Part shown: piece after piece, positions 1 to 7,027 of the stretch
Layout: each line of letters starts with the position of its first letter
Position numbering within the stretch: the first letter of the stretch is position 1
From: an uncultured Bacilli bacterium
GTDB taxonomy: Bacteria > Bacillota_I > Bacilli_A > RF39 > UBA660
Direction: 5' to 3'
Assembly (NCBI GenBank): GCA_947631885.1
Contig: CANRMZ010000028.1
Span: forward strand, 1 to 10,591
DNA: 10,591 nucleotides
Program-made: the position numbers and the translations under genes
Notes under the pieces: generated by a model
What the model saw: the letters and a program-made list of their open reading frames with translations, nothing else
The model's database searches: none
What the model was told of the DNA's origin: nothing

Positions 1-647
1 TTGTAAGTGGTCCCGAAATGGATACGGAATATTATAATTTTGAAGCTTTAAATATTCCTAAAGATCATCCAGCTCGAGATATGCAAGATACATATTATTT
101 AGATAATAATATGTTACTTCGAACTCATACCAGTGGTGTGCAAGTTAGAGCGATGGAAAAGTATGGTGCCCCTTTAAGAATTTGTGTTCCTGGTCGAGTA
201 TTTCGTAATGAAGATTTAGATGCTTCTCATGAAAATACTTTCTTCCAATTAGAAGGAATGGTTATTGATAAAAATATTTCGATTGAAAATTTAATTGGCG
301 TAATGCAAGAATTACTTCGAGAAGTTTTTCATAAAGATGTAAAGATTCGTTTACGCCCAGGCTTTTTTCCATTTACTGAACCTAGTTATGAATTAGATTG
401 CAGTTGCTTAATTTGTGATGGTAAAGGTTGTCCAACTTGTAAAAATAGTGGTTGGATTGAACTTATTCCTGGTGGAATGGTTCATCCAGAAGTTTTAAGA
501 GCCGGAGGAATTAATCCTGAAGTTTATAATGGCTTTGCTTTTGGTTTAGGTTTAACTAGACTAGCGATGATGAAATATAAAATTAAAGATATTAGAGTAT
601 TTAATAATGGGGATATTAGATACTTAGAAAACTTTAAAATAGATTAA
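1..647 (+). CDS. pheS: Phenylalanyl-tRNA synthetase alpha subunit, 3' part
   Basis: The catalytic alpha subunit of the cytoplasmic (alpha-beta)2 enzyme that charges tRNA-Phe with phenylalanine. The frame is open from base 3 and enters at the family segment SGPEMDTEYYNFEALN, so the N-terminal coiled coil and early catalytic domain lie outside the window and the ATG at 18 is internal. Visible class II aaRS features are the KDHPARDMQDTYY segment, motif 2 around GRVFRNEDLDASHE with FFQLEGMVID, and motif 3 near the end in GFAFGLGLTRLAMM. Between FPFTEPSYELD and GGMVHPEVL lies a cysteine-rich insert with five Cys (CSCLIC, then CPTC) that could bind zinc; this variant occurs in many bacterial PheS and is absent from the E. 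coli protein. The stop codon overlaps the ribosome binding site of pheT, so the two subunits are translationally linked. Confidence 0.97.
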   Translation, partial: VSGPEMDTEYYNFEALNIPKDHPARDMQDTYYLDNNMLLRTHTSGVQVRAMEKYGAPLRICVPGRVFRNEDLDASHENTFFQLEGMVIDKNISIENLIGVMQELLREVFHKDVKIRLRPGFFPFTEPSYELDCSCLICDGKGCPTCKNSGWIELIPGGMVHPEVLRAGGINPEVYNGFAFGLGLTRLAMMKYKIKDIRVFNNGDIRYLENFKID

Positions 648-657
648 GGAGGTTTTT

Positions 658-2997
658 ATGTTAATATCATGTAATAAATTAAAAACTCATATTAAAAATA
701 GTGATAAGATTGATTGGCTTCATATTTGGGATACTTTTACCATTAGAACTGCGGAAGTTGAAGATGTCAAAGAAGTTGGTAAATCCTTTGATAATGTCGT
801 TATCGCCGAAATTAAAGAATGTGTAGAACATCCTAATAGTGACCATATGCATATTTTAAAAATAGATTGTAATGAGAAAGAACCTATTCAAGTTGTATGT
901 GGTGCTCCAAATGTTCGTAAAGGCTTAAAGACTTGCTTTGTTAAAGTTGGTGGCCATATTGATGGTATTGAAATCAAACCTCGTCCTTTAAGAGGCGTTG
1001 TATCAAATGGTATGTGCTGTAGTGGAAGAGAACTTGGAATATCTGATAATCATGATGGTATTCTTGAGCTTCCTGATGATTACCCAGTAGGTAAAGATAT
1101 TAAAGAGTTATGGCCAATTGATGATATTATTGTCGAAATTGATAATAAATCTTTAACTAATCGTCCTGATCTATGGGGTCATTATGGTATAGCTAGAGAA
1201 GTTGCTGCCATTACTGAACATGAACTTCTTCCTTTAGAAATCGAAGAAATTAAAAATGATAAAGAAGATTTAAATATTGTTATTAAAAATCCTGAATTAT
1301 GTTATCGTTACTGTGGTCTTACAGTTGAAAATATTAAAAATAATACTACACCAATGGATATGCAAATCTTCTTATATTATGCTGGTATGCGTTCTATTTC
1401 TCTTTTAGTAGACTTAACTAACTACTTAATGTTAGAACTTGGTCAACCAATGCATGCTTTTGATAAAAGAGTCGTTAAATCCTTAGAGATAGGTCTTGCT
1501 AAAGATGGTGATACTTATACTACTTTAGACGGTACAGAAAGAAAGCTTACGAGTGATAATCTAATGATTAAAAATGGCGATAAATACTTTGCTATCGCCG
1601 GAGTTATGGGTGGCCTTGATAGTGAAATCTTACCCGATACGGATTCACTATTCTTAGAAAGCGCTACCTTTGATCCAGGATCTATTAGAAAGACGGCAAT
1701 CAGTTTAGGCCTTAGAACAGAAGCTAGTGCAAGATATGAAAAATCACTAGATCCTAATATGGCTGATTTAGCTATTAAGAGATTTGTTTATTTACTTCAT
1801 AAAGAAAATAAAGATATGAAGATAACCTCTAATTTAACAGATGTGTATCCAACTAAACTTGAAGAAGGTCATATATCTCTTACTAAGAGAAAATTAGCTA
1901 TCTACATGGGTAAAACTTTAGATGATAATGTTGTTAAAAATATCTTAGAAAGAATTGGCTTTAAAGTTGAAATTAAAGATGATACTTATGAAGTGGTAGT
2001 TCCAACTTTTAGACATAGTAAAGATGTTAATATTGAAGAAGACTTAATTGAAGAAGTATCAAGATTCTATGGCCTTGAAAACTTTGGCCCAAGTCCTCTT
2101 TGCCTAGAATTAAGTTCTAAAGAACAAGATACCGTTTATAATGAAGAATATGAAGTTAAATACCTTCTTGCCAATAAATATGATATGAATGAAGTACATA
2201 GCTATGTTTGGTATGACACTAATATGTTAAAAGAGCTTGGCTTAGAAAAGAAAGGAATTAAACTTCTTGGTAAAGAACAAAATAATATCCTAAGAGATGA
2301 CCTAGCATTTTCTTTATTAAATATTGTTAATAATAATTTAAAAAATTATAATTCATTAAGAATATTTGAAATAGGTTCAACCTTTAATAATAATCAAAAT
2401 GAACGCCATTTAGCAGTTATTTATGCTGATGATGAAAAGAATATTGAAAACAGCTATAACGAAGCTAAAAACATGGTTAAAACAATCTTTAATAACCTTA
2501 AGAATATAAGAGTAACATTCAAAGAAAATGTTAATGAAAAAGAATATTATGATAGCTCTTTAGGCAAAGTTATTATGGCTGGCGAAGAGGCTATAGGAAC
2601 TCTTAATGTTTTAAATAAATCTTGTAGTAATAAGATAGCTAAGAAAAAGGCTATTGTTATGGTTGATATTGATTTTGATAAATACGTATCTTTAAAGGCA
2701 GCTTCTTGCCAAGTAAAAGAAGTAAGTAAATATCCTACAGTTAATCTTGATTATACAGTTATTGCTGATAAAGATACTAAGTACTCTAGAATAAGCGAAG
2801 TAATAAATGCCTTTAAGAATAAGAATATAAAATCTTCTCATTTAGTAGGAGTATATGAAGATGAAAAATCTAAGAAATATACGATATCATTTAATGTTGG
2901 ATCTAACGAAAAGACTTTAACTCAAGATGACTTAGTTAAGTTTAAAGAAAAATTTATTAGTCATATTAAAGATAATAATTTAGAAATTATTGAATAG
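658..2997 (+). CDS. pheT: Phenylalanyl-tRNA synthetase beta subunit
   Basis: The non-catalytic beta subunit of PheRS, which binds tRNA-Phe and, by family knowledge, edits mischarged Tyr-tRNA-Phe. At 779 aa it is close to the usual 790-810. An EMAP/Myf-like tRNA-binding domain spans roughly residues 40-150 (HPNSDHMHILKID, VVCGAPNVRKG, SNGMCCSGRELG). A B3/B4 editing region follows (residues about 210-390: NRPDLWGHYGIAREVAA, DLTNYLMLELGQPMHAFD, AGVMGG, LRTEASARYEKSLDP), then a B5 domain (about 405-480), the pseudo-catalytic class II core, and a C-terminal FDX-ACB anticodon-binding domain (about 685-779, KYPTVNLDYTVIAD). The ATG follows AAGGAGGT at 646-653, which overlaps the pheS stop, so the two form one operon. 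No terminator is visible between its stop and the tetR-type promoter. Confidence 0.98.
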   Translation: MLISCNKLKTHIKNSDKIDWLHIWDTFTIRTAEVEDVKEVGKSFDNVVIAEIKECVEHPNSDHMHILKIDCNEKEPIQVVCGAPNVRKGLKTCFVKVGGHIDGIEIKPRPLRGVVSNGMCCSGRELGISDNHDGILELPDDYPVGKDIKELWPIDDIIVEIDNKSLTNRPDLWGHYGIAREVAAITEHELLPLEIEEIKNDKEDLNIVIKNPELCYRYCGLTVENIKNNTTPMDMQIFLYYAGMRSISLLVDLTNYLMLELGQPMHAFDKRVVKSLEIGLAKDGDTYTTLDGTERKLTSDNLMIKNGDKYFAIAGVMGGLDSEILPDTDSLFLESATFDPGSIRKTAISLGLRTEASARYEKSLDPNMADLAIKRFVYLLHKENKDMKITSNLTDVYPTKLEEGHISLTKRKLAIYMGKTLDDNVVKNILERIGFKVEIKDDTYEVVVPTFRHSKDVNIEEDLIEEVSRFYGLENFGPSPLCLELSSKEQDTVYNEEYEVKYLLANKYDMNEVHSYVWYDTNMLKELGLEKKGIKLLGKEQNNILRDDLAFSLLNIVNNNLKNYNSLRIFEIGSTFNNNQNERHLAVIYADDEKNIENSYNEAKNMVKTIFNNLKNIRVTFKENVNEKEYYDSSLGKVIMAGEEAIGTLNVLNKSCSNKIAKKKAIVMVDIDFDKYVSLKAASCQVKEVSKYPTVNLDYTVIADKDTKYSRISEVINAFKNKNIKSSHLVGVYEDEKSKKYTISFNVGSNEKTLTQDDLVKFKEKFISHIKDNNLEIIE

Positions 2998-2999
2998 TT

Positions 3000-3027
3000 T
3001 TGACAAAAAAGTTCTTTATGATATAAT
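3000..3027 (+). promoter_or_regulatory. Consensus sigma-A promoter for the TetR-family gene
   Basis: TTGACA at 3000-3005 and TATAAT at 3022-3027 are both perfect matches, with a 16-nt spacer. The -35 box lies immediately after the pheT stop codon. Transcription would start near 3034, giving a leader of about 33 nt with a ribosome binding site (AAGGTG, 3056-3061) 5 nt before the ATG. Such a strong promoter suggests that the regulator is kept low by repression, possibly by itself, if it is controlled at all; that is inference. Confidence 0.8.
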
Positions 3028-3066
3028 AGAAACATAAGTTATCGCAGTATAGGGGAAGGTGATAAT

Positions 3067-3615
3067 ATGGCTAAAGCCTTAGCTTTAACAAAAGAAAATA
3101 TTGTCTTAAGTGCAGTAAAACTTGTTAATGATGAGGGATATTCGGCACTAAATGCCAGAGGTTTAGCCAAAAAAATTGGTATTTCTACGAAACCCTTATA
3201 TCGTATCTATCAAAATATGGATGAGATAAAAGAAGATGTTATCGCCGAAATATACCGAGAATATAACGAATTCATCAATAGCAAGATTGATAGCAAAAAA
3301 GCTTTATTAACTCTATGTATTTCTTATGTAGAGTTTGCTAATAGCTATAAAAATCTATTCTCTAGCTTATTTTTATCGAATAATTTAAAATGGCAAAAGA
3401 TTGAAGATGTGCTTGATGAAAAATGGAATCAATCAACAATTATTAATATGGTAAATAAGCATGGATATACTTTTGAAGAAGCTAAAGAATTGTTTTTACG
3501 GATGTGGTTATATTCAAATGGACTTGCAACTTTAATAGCTACAAACCAAATAAAGCTAGATGAAGATGAGATAACTGTTCGATTAGTTAAAATCTATAAA
3601 AGCCTTGTTAAATAG
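3067..3615 (+). CDS. TetR/AcrR-family transcriptional regulator
   Basis: A one-component DNA-binding regulator of 182 aa, a typical TetR length. The N-terminal domain begins TKENIVLSAVKLVNDEGY (residues 8-25), followed by the helix-turn-helix at about 29-48 (NARGLAKKIGISTKPLYRIY) and the linking segment QNMDEIKEDVI. The rest (about 60-182) is an all-helical ligand/dimer domain containing LFLRMWLYSNGLATLIATN, a Trp-rich core seen in TetR members with a C-terminal WHG-like fold. The ligand cannot be told from sequence. It has its own promoter and a terminator overlapping its stop codon, so it is transcribed alone. The downstream thioredoxin-fold gene, 38 nt away and co-oriented, is a plausible target, though no clear palindromic operator was found between them. 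Confidence 0.9.
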   Translation: MAKALALTKENIVLSAVKLVNDEGYSALNARGLAKKIGISTKPLYRIYQNMDEIKEDVIAEIYREYNEFINSKIDSKKALLTLCISYVEFANSYKNLFSSLFLSNNLKWQKIEDVLDEKWNQSTIINMVNKHGYTFEEAKELFLRMWLYSNGLATLIATNQIKLDEDEITVRLVKIYKSLVK

Positions 3616-3625
3616 GCTTTTTTTT
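3598..3625 (+). terminator. Intrinsic terminator of the TetR-family gene
   Basis: An 8-bp perfect stem AAAAGCCT (3598-3605) / AGGCTTTT (3614-3621) with an 8-nt loop, followed by a T-run to 3625. The TAG stop codon of the regulator (3613-3615) runs from the last loop base into the 3' arm of the stem. Confidence 0.85.
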
Positions 3626-3633
3626 ATTATAAT
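3605..3633 (+). promoter_or_regulatory. Possible promoter for the thioredoxin-fold gene
   Basis: TTGTTA (3605-3610, 4/6 match to TTGACA) and a perfect TATAAT (3628-3633) are separated by 17 nt. The -35 box begins at the last base of the 5' arm of the preceding terminator and extends into its loop. A start near 3640 would leave a leader of only about 14 nt, beginning just ahead of the ribosome binding site. AT-rich sequence makes chance matches common, so this is tentative. Confidence 0.4.
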
Positions 3634-3653
3634 TAAAATTGTAGGAGGTTAAG

Positions 3654-4328
3654 ATGAAAAAGCTACTTGCTAGCTTGATTTGCGCTTTATCTGTTCTAGG
3701 ATTTATGCCTATGGCTAAAGCAAAAGAAAATGAAGTAGTAAATGTTTATATGTTTACTAAAGATGGATGTGGCTATTGTGAAAAAGCTTTAGATTATTTT
3801 TCTAAGTTGGCTGCCGATAAAGAATATGGACCAATGTTTAATTTAATCACCCTTGAAGTATTTGATGGAAATTTTGATGTTCAAGATCAAGATTATTATG
3901 AACTACTTATGAAAACTGCTCAAAAATTTGATTTCAACTTCAAAGGAACACCATTTATCGTTGTAGGAGAAACATATTTTGATGGTTTTACTCAAGAATA
4001 TGATGAAGATATTAAAAAGGAAATAAAACGTTGCTATGAAGATGGCTATGTTGATCCTGTTGAAAATATAGATGCTCTATTAGCTGCTAAAAAAGATGAA
4101 CATAAAGGAATGAAAATCTTCCTTAATGTTGTAAGTATCTCTCTTGTTGTAGGAGTAGTGGCTGCGCTTATTATTTCTAGAATACCAAGAAAAGCAAAAG
4201 AAACTCCTAAAAAAGAAATGGAAGTAAAAAAAGAAGAAGCAGTAGAAACTAAAGAAACTTCTTCAAAGGAAAAAACTAATACAAAAAGCAAATCAAGTAA
4301 TACTAACAAAAACAAACAAAAAAAGTAA
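3654..4328 (+). CDS. Secreted, membrane-anchored thioredoxin-fold protein with CGYC motif
   Basis: A 224-aa protein likely to act as a thiol-disulfide oxidoreductase outside the membrane. Residues 1-23 look like a signal peptide (KK, a hydrophobic core, then MAKA). The thioredoxin-like domain has a redox motif CGYC at 39-42 in FTKDGCGYCEKA and the cis-proline segment KGTPFIVVG with Pro100. A transmembrane helix spans about 155-175. A tail of about 49 residues follows, extremely rich in Lys, Glu, Thr and Ser and predicted disordered; with Arg/Lys directly after the helix it should be cytoplasmic. If the N-terminal signal is cleaved, the topology is redox domain out, tail in. The CGYC dipeptide resembles glutaredoxin/DsbC-like centres, so oxidase, isomerase or reductase activity cannot be decided. 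The ribosome binding site is TAGGAGGT (3642-3649). It is convergent with the Ig-like gene on the minus strand. Confidence 0.85.
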   Translation: MKKLLASLICALSVLGFMPMAKAKENEVVNVYMFTKDGCGYCEKALDYFSKLAADKEYGPMFNLITLEVFDGNFDVQDQDYYELLMKTAQKFDFNFKGTPFIVVGETYFDGFTQEYDEDIKKEIKRCYEDGYVDPVENIDALLAAKKDEHKGMKIFLNVVSISLVVGVVAALIISRIPRKAKETPKKEMEVKKEEAVETKETSSKEKTNTKSKSSNTNKNKQKK

Positions 4329-4352
4329 ATTACACTAGGTAGTTTACTTTTT
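4320..4352. terminator. Bidirectional terminator between convergent genes
   Basis: A 14-bp stem (4320-4333 with 4339-4352, one G-T wobble) and a 5-nt loop ACTAG. It ends in T-rich sequence on the plus strand and, read on the minus strand, also in a T-run because the plus strand is A-rich before 4320. The stop codons of both convergent genes (4326-4328 plus; 4351-4353 minus) fall inside or at the edge of the hairpin, so one structure serves both. Confidence 0.85.
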
Positions 4353-5403
4353 ATTTGGCTAGATCAAATACATTAACATCATAATCTCTTGAGCCATCAG
4401 AGTTTAAGTAATATGATAGTTTTAAATTATCCGTTATATCCACTTTACCTTCGTAATCATATTCAACAACGTACACTTTAATATATATTGCATATCCTAC
4501 TAGGCCTTTCAAATCTTTATTTAATACTGCTATATAATGTGGGAACACTGTAGGTCTAGCGCCATTTGGATATTCTTTTTCAAGAATTGGTAGCAATTGA
4601 GCCTTTAATCTTTCATAATCTTCTTGATAAAAGTCATTAACTGGCTTTTGAATGTCTTCATCATCCCATAAATCTCTATCGACAGCACATTTGTTTTTCT
4701 TATCGCCAACTACAACAGCAACTGGGTAAGTTACATCATCTGATACTTCAAGATCTCCGAAGTCACAACTGACAGGCTCTGGTTTTTCTTCACCTTCGTT
4801 TTGAATTATTAAACTCGTAGATTGTGGCTCAGATACATTACCATTTTCATCTTCAGCAACAATCATTATTGTATAAGTGCCAACTTCAGTGAATGAAGAA
4901 TAGTCAACATTATTACCATATTGGTCAGTAGATTCAGTAAAGAAATTAACCATACATTCTTCATCATAATTATCGTTACAAGAATTAATGAAATCTTCCA
5001 CAAAATATGGATCACCATAATTAATTGTGTATGTTTGAAGCTTTAATTCAGGAGCAGTAGTATCTACGACTTTAAGTTCAACGTCTTCGCTACCTCTTCC
5101 TTTAGCGGATAAGGTAACAGTATAGGAACCAACTACTGATATATCAGCGTCATTGTAATCAATTTCAATATCATTTTCATCAAAATCAACTATCTCTTTA
5201 AAAAACTTAGTTTTATCTGGTAGTTCAGTATTTACTTCAACTTCAGTAACAGGGTTTAAAGTAAGAGTTCCTTTACTACCTTTAGCATTAACAGCGATTA
5301 AGATTATTATAATGATGATAAGTAGTACTCCACCAGCTATCACACCATATCTAATCAAAGTATTTTTATCATTTTTTACTTTTCCATTAAAAAATCTTCC
5401 CAT
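4351..5403 (-). CDS. Membrane-anchored protein with Ig-like extracellular domains
   Basis: A 350-aa protein of unknown function. The start is the ATG at 5403 (MGRFFNGKVK), preceded by AAGAGGAT; the frame stays open upstream to a TTG at 5451, but no ribosome binding site precedes that codon. A positively charged N-terminus leads into one strongly hydrophobic helix (about residues 18-38, with a run of six Ile), so the remainder should be extracellular. Two beta-rich segments follow: about 44-115, ending in GSYTVTLSAKG and ELKVVD, and about 116-200, starting TTAPELKLQ and ending GTYTIMIVAEDENGNVSEP. The TxAPEL start and the GTYTI...A.D..GN pattern are typical of bacterial Ig-like/DUF5011-type surface domains. 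The last 145 residues have no family I recognise. It is the only minus-strand gene here. It may be a cell-surface or adhesion protein; that is inference. Confidence 0.8.
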   Translation of the reverse strand: MGRFFNGKVKNDKNTLIRYGVIAGGVLLIIIIIILIAVNAKGSKGTLTLNPVTEVEVNTELPDKTKFFKEIVDFDENDIEIDYNDADISVVGSYTVTLSAKGRGSEDVELKVVDTTAPELKLQTYTINYGDPYFVEDFINSCNDNYDEECMVNFFTESTDQYGNNVDYSSFTEVGTYTIMIVAEDENGNVSEPQSTSLIIQNEGEEKPEPVSCDFGDLEVSDDVTYPVAVVVGDKKNKCAVDRDLWDDEDIQKPVNDFYQEDYERLKAQLLPILEKEYPNGARPTVFPHYIAVLNKDLKGLVGYAIYIKVYVVEYDYEGKVDITDNLKLSYYLNSDGSRDYDVNVFDLAK

Positions 5404-5503
5404 ATTATCTATCCTCTTATTTATAATATCATTAATTAAGGATGTCCACAATAATAAATTAGATACTTAACATACATTTTTAGTCATATTTTGGCATATT
5501 TGC

Positions 5504-5532
5504 TTGTATATTTTAGCAAGTTGTGATAGTAT
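5504..5532 (+). promoter_or_regulatory. Possible promoter for rplK-rplA
   Basis: A weak -35 (TTGTAT, 5504-5509) and a -10 TAGTAT (5527-5532) are spaced by 17 nt, and TG at 5524-5525 makes an extended -10. A start near 5539 would place the leader hairpin at 5561-5594 wholly in the mRNA. No better promoter was found between the minus-strand gene and rplK, but the boxes are poor. Confidence 0.35.
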
Positions 5533-5560
5533 GTTATCTAGCAAATTTAATGTTTGCATC

Positions 5561-5594
5561 AAGTGGAGGGGAAAAGCGGATGCCCATACCACTT
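5561..5594 (+). promoter_or_regulatory. Probable L1-binding operator in the rplK leader
   Basis: A hairpin with outer stem AAGTGG (5561-5566) / CCACTT (5589-5594), an asymmetric internal loop (A against ATA), an inner GGG/CCC stem and a loop containing GGATG. The combination GTGG-A-GGG with CCC-ATACCAC resembles the L1 stalk of 23S rRNA, where GGUGGGAGG pairs near AUACCACC. L1 is known to repress its own L11-L1 operon by binding an mRNA copy of this site. The position, 32 nt before the first gene of rplK-rplA, fits that role. The assignment is from memory of the rRNA motif and has not been aligned. Confidence 0.55.
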
Positions 5595-5625
5595 ACATTG
5601 AAAAATAATATAGGAGGTGTTTTTC

Positions 5626-6240
5626 ATGGCAAAAGAAGTCGTAAAGAAGATTAAATTACAAATTGAAGCCGGCAAAGCCACACCAGCTCCACCAGTTGGA
5701 ACTGTTTTAGGACCTGCAGGTATCAATTTACAAGAATTCTGTACTAAATTTAATGAAGCTTCTCGCGATAAGATGGGAGATGTAGTTCCTTGCGAAATCA
5801 CAATTTATGAAGATCGTTCATTTGATTTCGTATTAAAGACTCCACCTGCTGCCTTCTTATTAAAGAAAGCTGCTAAAATTAAAAAAGCAAGTTCTAAAGG
5901 TGCTAATGAAGTTGTAGCAACAATTAGTAAAGAAGATTTACAAAAGATTGCTGAAACTAAGTTACCTGACTTAAATGCTTATGATGTTGAAAGTGCAATG
6001 AATATCATTGAAGGTACTGCTCGTAATATGGGTATTGCCATCAAGGGTGTTAATGATCAAGAGCTTGCTGCTCAAGCTGCTGAAGCTGCTAAAGAAGAAG
6101 CTGAAGCTGCTAAGAGAGAAGCAGAGCTTGCTGAACTTGAAGAAGAAGCTAAAGAAATGGCTGAAAATACTAATGTTGAAGTTCCAGCTGATAATACTGC
6201 TGAAGAAGAAACAGAAGAAACTGCTGAATCTGAAAACTAA
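5626..6240 (+). CDS. rplK: 50S ribosomal protein L11 with long acidic C-terminal extension
   Basis: L11 binds the GTPase-associated region of 23S rRNA and contacts elongation factors and the L12 stalk. The start is the ATG at 5626, 6 nt after AGGAGGTG; an in-frame GTG nine bases upstream lies inside the ribosome binding site and is rejected. Residues 1 to about 142 are a standard L11: KLQIEAGKATPAPPVGTVLGPAGIN in the N-terminal domain and a C-terminal rRNA-binding domain with TPPAAFLLKKAA and the closing GTARNMGI. Bacterial L11 usually stops near 141 residues. Here the frame continues 62 residues more, first an Ala/Glu/Lys heptad-like stretch (about 145-180) likely to be helical or coiled coil, then a Glu/Thr/Asn-rich acidic end. 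The tail uses the same codon style as the core. It is followed 57 nt later by rplA in one operon. Confidence 0.96.
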   Translation: MAKEVVKKIKLQIEAGKATPAPPVGTVLGPAGINLQEFCTKFNEASRDKMGDVVPCEITIYEDRSFDFVLKTPPAAFLLKKAAKIKKASSKGANEVVATISKEDLQKIAETKLPDLNAYDVESAMNIIEGTARNMGIAIKGVNDQELAAQAAEAAKEEAEAAKREAELAELEEEAKEMAENTNVEVPADNTAEEETEETAESEN

Positions 6241-6297
6241 TATGTTAAAAATAAATAATAATTATCCGCTAATAAACCACAGTTAGGAGGAAAAATA

Positions 6298-6996
6298 ATG
6301 AGAAGAACTGGAAAAAAGTATGTGGAAGCATCTAAAAAAGTTGATAAAAACCAAGTTTATTCAGCTACTGATGCAATTAAATTAGTTAAGGAAACGTCCA
6401 TTACTAAGTTTGATAGTACTGTAGATGTTGCTTTAAAACTAAATATTGATCCTAAAAAGCAAGACCAATTACTTCGTGGTTCACTTGTATTACCTAATGG
6501 TTCTGGTAAAAGTAAAAGAATACTAGTTCTAGCTAAAGGTGAACAAGCTGAAGCTGCAAAAGCTGCTGGTGCTGACTTTGTAGGTGATAAAGATTTAATT
6601 GATAAGATTAAAAATGAAAACTGGATGGATTTCGATATTATCGTTGCTACTCCAGATATGATGCCTGAAGTTGGTAAAATTGGTAATGTTTTAGGACCTC
6701 GTGGTCTTATGCCAAACCCTAAAACTGGTACTGTTACACCTAAAGTAGAAGGTGTTATCAATGATATTAAGAAAGGTATGATTGAATATCGTACTGATAG
6801 TTATGGTAATATCCATACTATTATTGGTAAAGTTTCATTTGATGCTAAAGCATTAGAGGAAAACTTAAAATATGTTATCAATACTATTGATAAAGCAAAA
6901 CCTAGTACAGTTAAAGGTGAATTAATTGCCAACATTTCCATTTCAACAACAATGGGACCTGGCATTAAAGTTGCTAAAAATAGTTTTGACAATTAA
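6298..6996 (+). CDS. rplA: 50S ribosomal protein L1
   Basis: L1 forms the mobile L1 stalk at the 50S E site, helps release deacylated tRNA, and in many bacteria represses its own operon. At 232 aa it matches the family. Recognisable segments are RRTGKKYVEASKKVDK at the N-terminus, DPKKQDQLLRGSLVLPNGSGK, and the signature GNVLGPRGLMPNPKTGTVT near residues 135-153, followed by the return strand of domain I ending ISTTMGPGIKVA. AGGAGG at 6285-6290 precedes the ATG. The -35 box of the next transcription unit (6986-6991) overlaps its last codons. The upstream hairpin at 5561-5594 is its likely autogenous target. Confidence 0.97.
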   Translation: MRRTGKKYVEASKKVDKNQVYSATDAIKLVKETSITKFDSTVDVALKLNIDPKKQDQLLRGSLVLPNGSGKSKRILVLAKGEQAEAAKAAGADFVGDKDLIDKIKNENWMDFDIIVATPDMMPEVGKIGNVLGPRGLMPNPKTGTVTPKVEGVINDIKKGMIEYRTDSYGNIHTIIGKVSFDAKALEENLKYVINTIDKAKPSTVKGELIANISISTTMGPGIKVAKNSFDN

Positions 6997-7014
6997 TTAA
7001 AACTATAATATAAT
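6986..7014 (+). promoter_or_regulatory. Perfect consensus promoter for rplJ-rplL inside the end of rplA
   Basis: TTGACA (6986-6991), a 17-nt spacer and TATAAT (7009-7014) match the sigma-A consensus at all twelve positions. The -35 box is formed by the final Phe-Asp-Asn codons of rplA. The expected start near 7021 puts the whole L10 leader in the transcript. This lets the L10-L12 genes be expressed above rplK-rplA, as suits the multiple copies of L12 per ribosome. Confidence 0.9.
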
Positions 7015-7027
7015 ACGAAATAGAAAA

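Noticed and set aside
3011..3037. Imperfect palindrome over the -10 region of the TetR-family gene as an autoregulatory operator
   Set aside because: The arms GTTCTTTAT and ATAATAGAAAC match only with several mismatches and a shift, which is weaker than usual TetR operators.
5420..5448. Minus-strand promoter TGGACA-17-TATAAA for the Ig-like gene
   Set aside because: The boxes are good, but the implied start (about 5413) falls inside the ribosome binding site of the gene, leaving no usable leader. The true promoter remains unidentified.
5404..5451. Longer N-terminus for the Ig-like minus-strand protein starting at a TTG codon
   Set aside because: No ribosome binding site precedes it, whereas the ATG at 5403 follows AAGAGGAT and leads directly into a normal charged segment plus membrane helix.
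5498..5546. Inverted repeats TTGCT-N10-AGCAA and ATTTGCT...AGCAAAT around the rplK promoter as a repressor operator
   Set aside because: They are short, AT-rich and unevenly spaced, so chance is likely and no regulator is indicated.
6357..6761. Long open frames antisense to rplA, rplK and rplL and a Leu/Lys-rich frame overlapping rplK (6008-6286)
   Set aside because: They mirror the codon pattern of the real ribosomal-protein genes, have no plausible ribosome binding sites and show no recognisable protein features.
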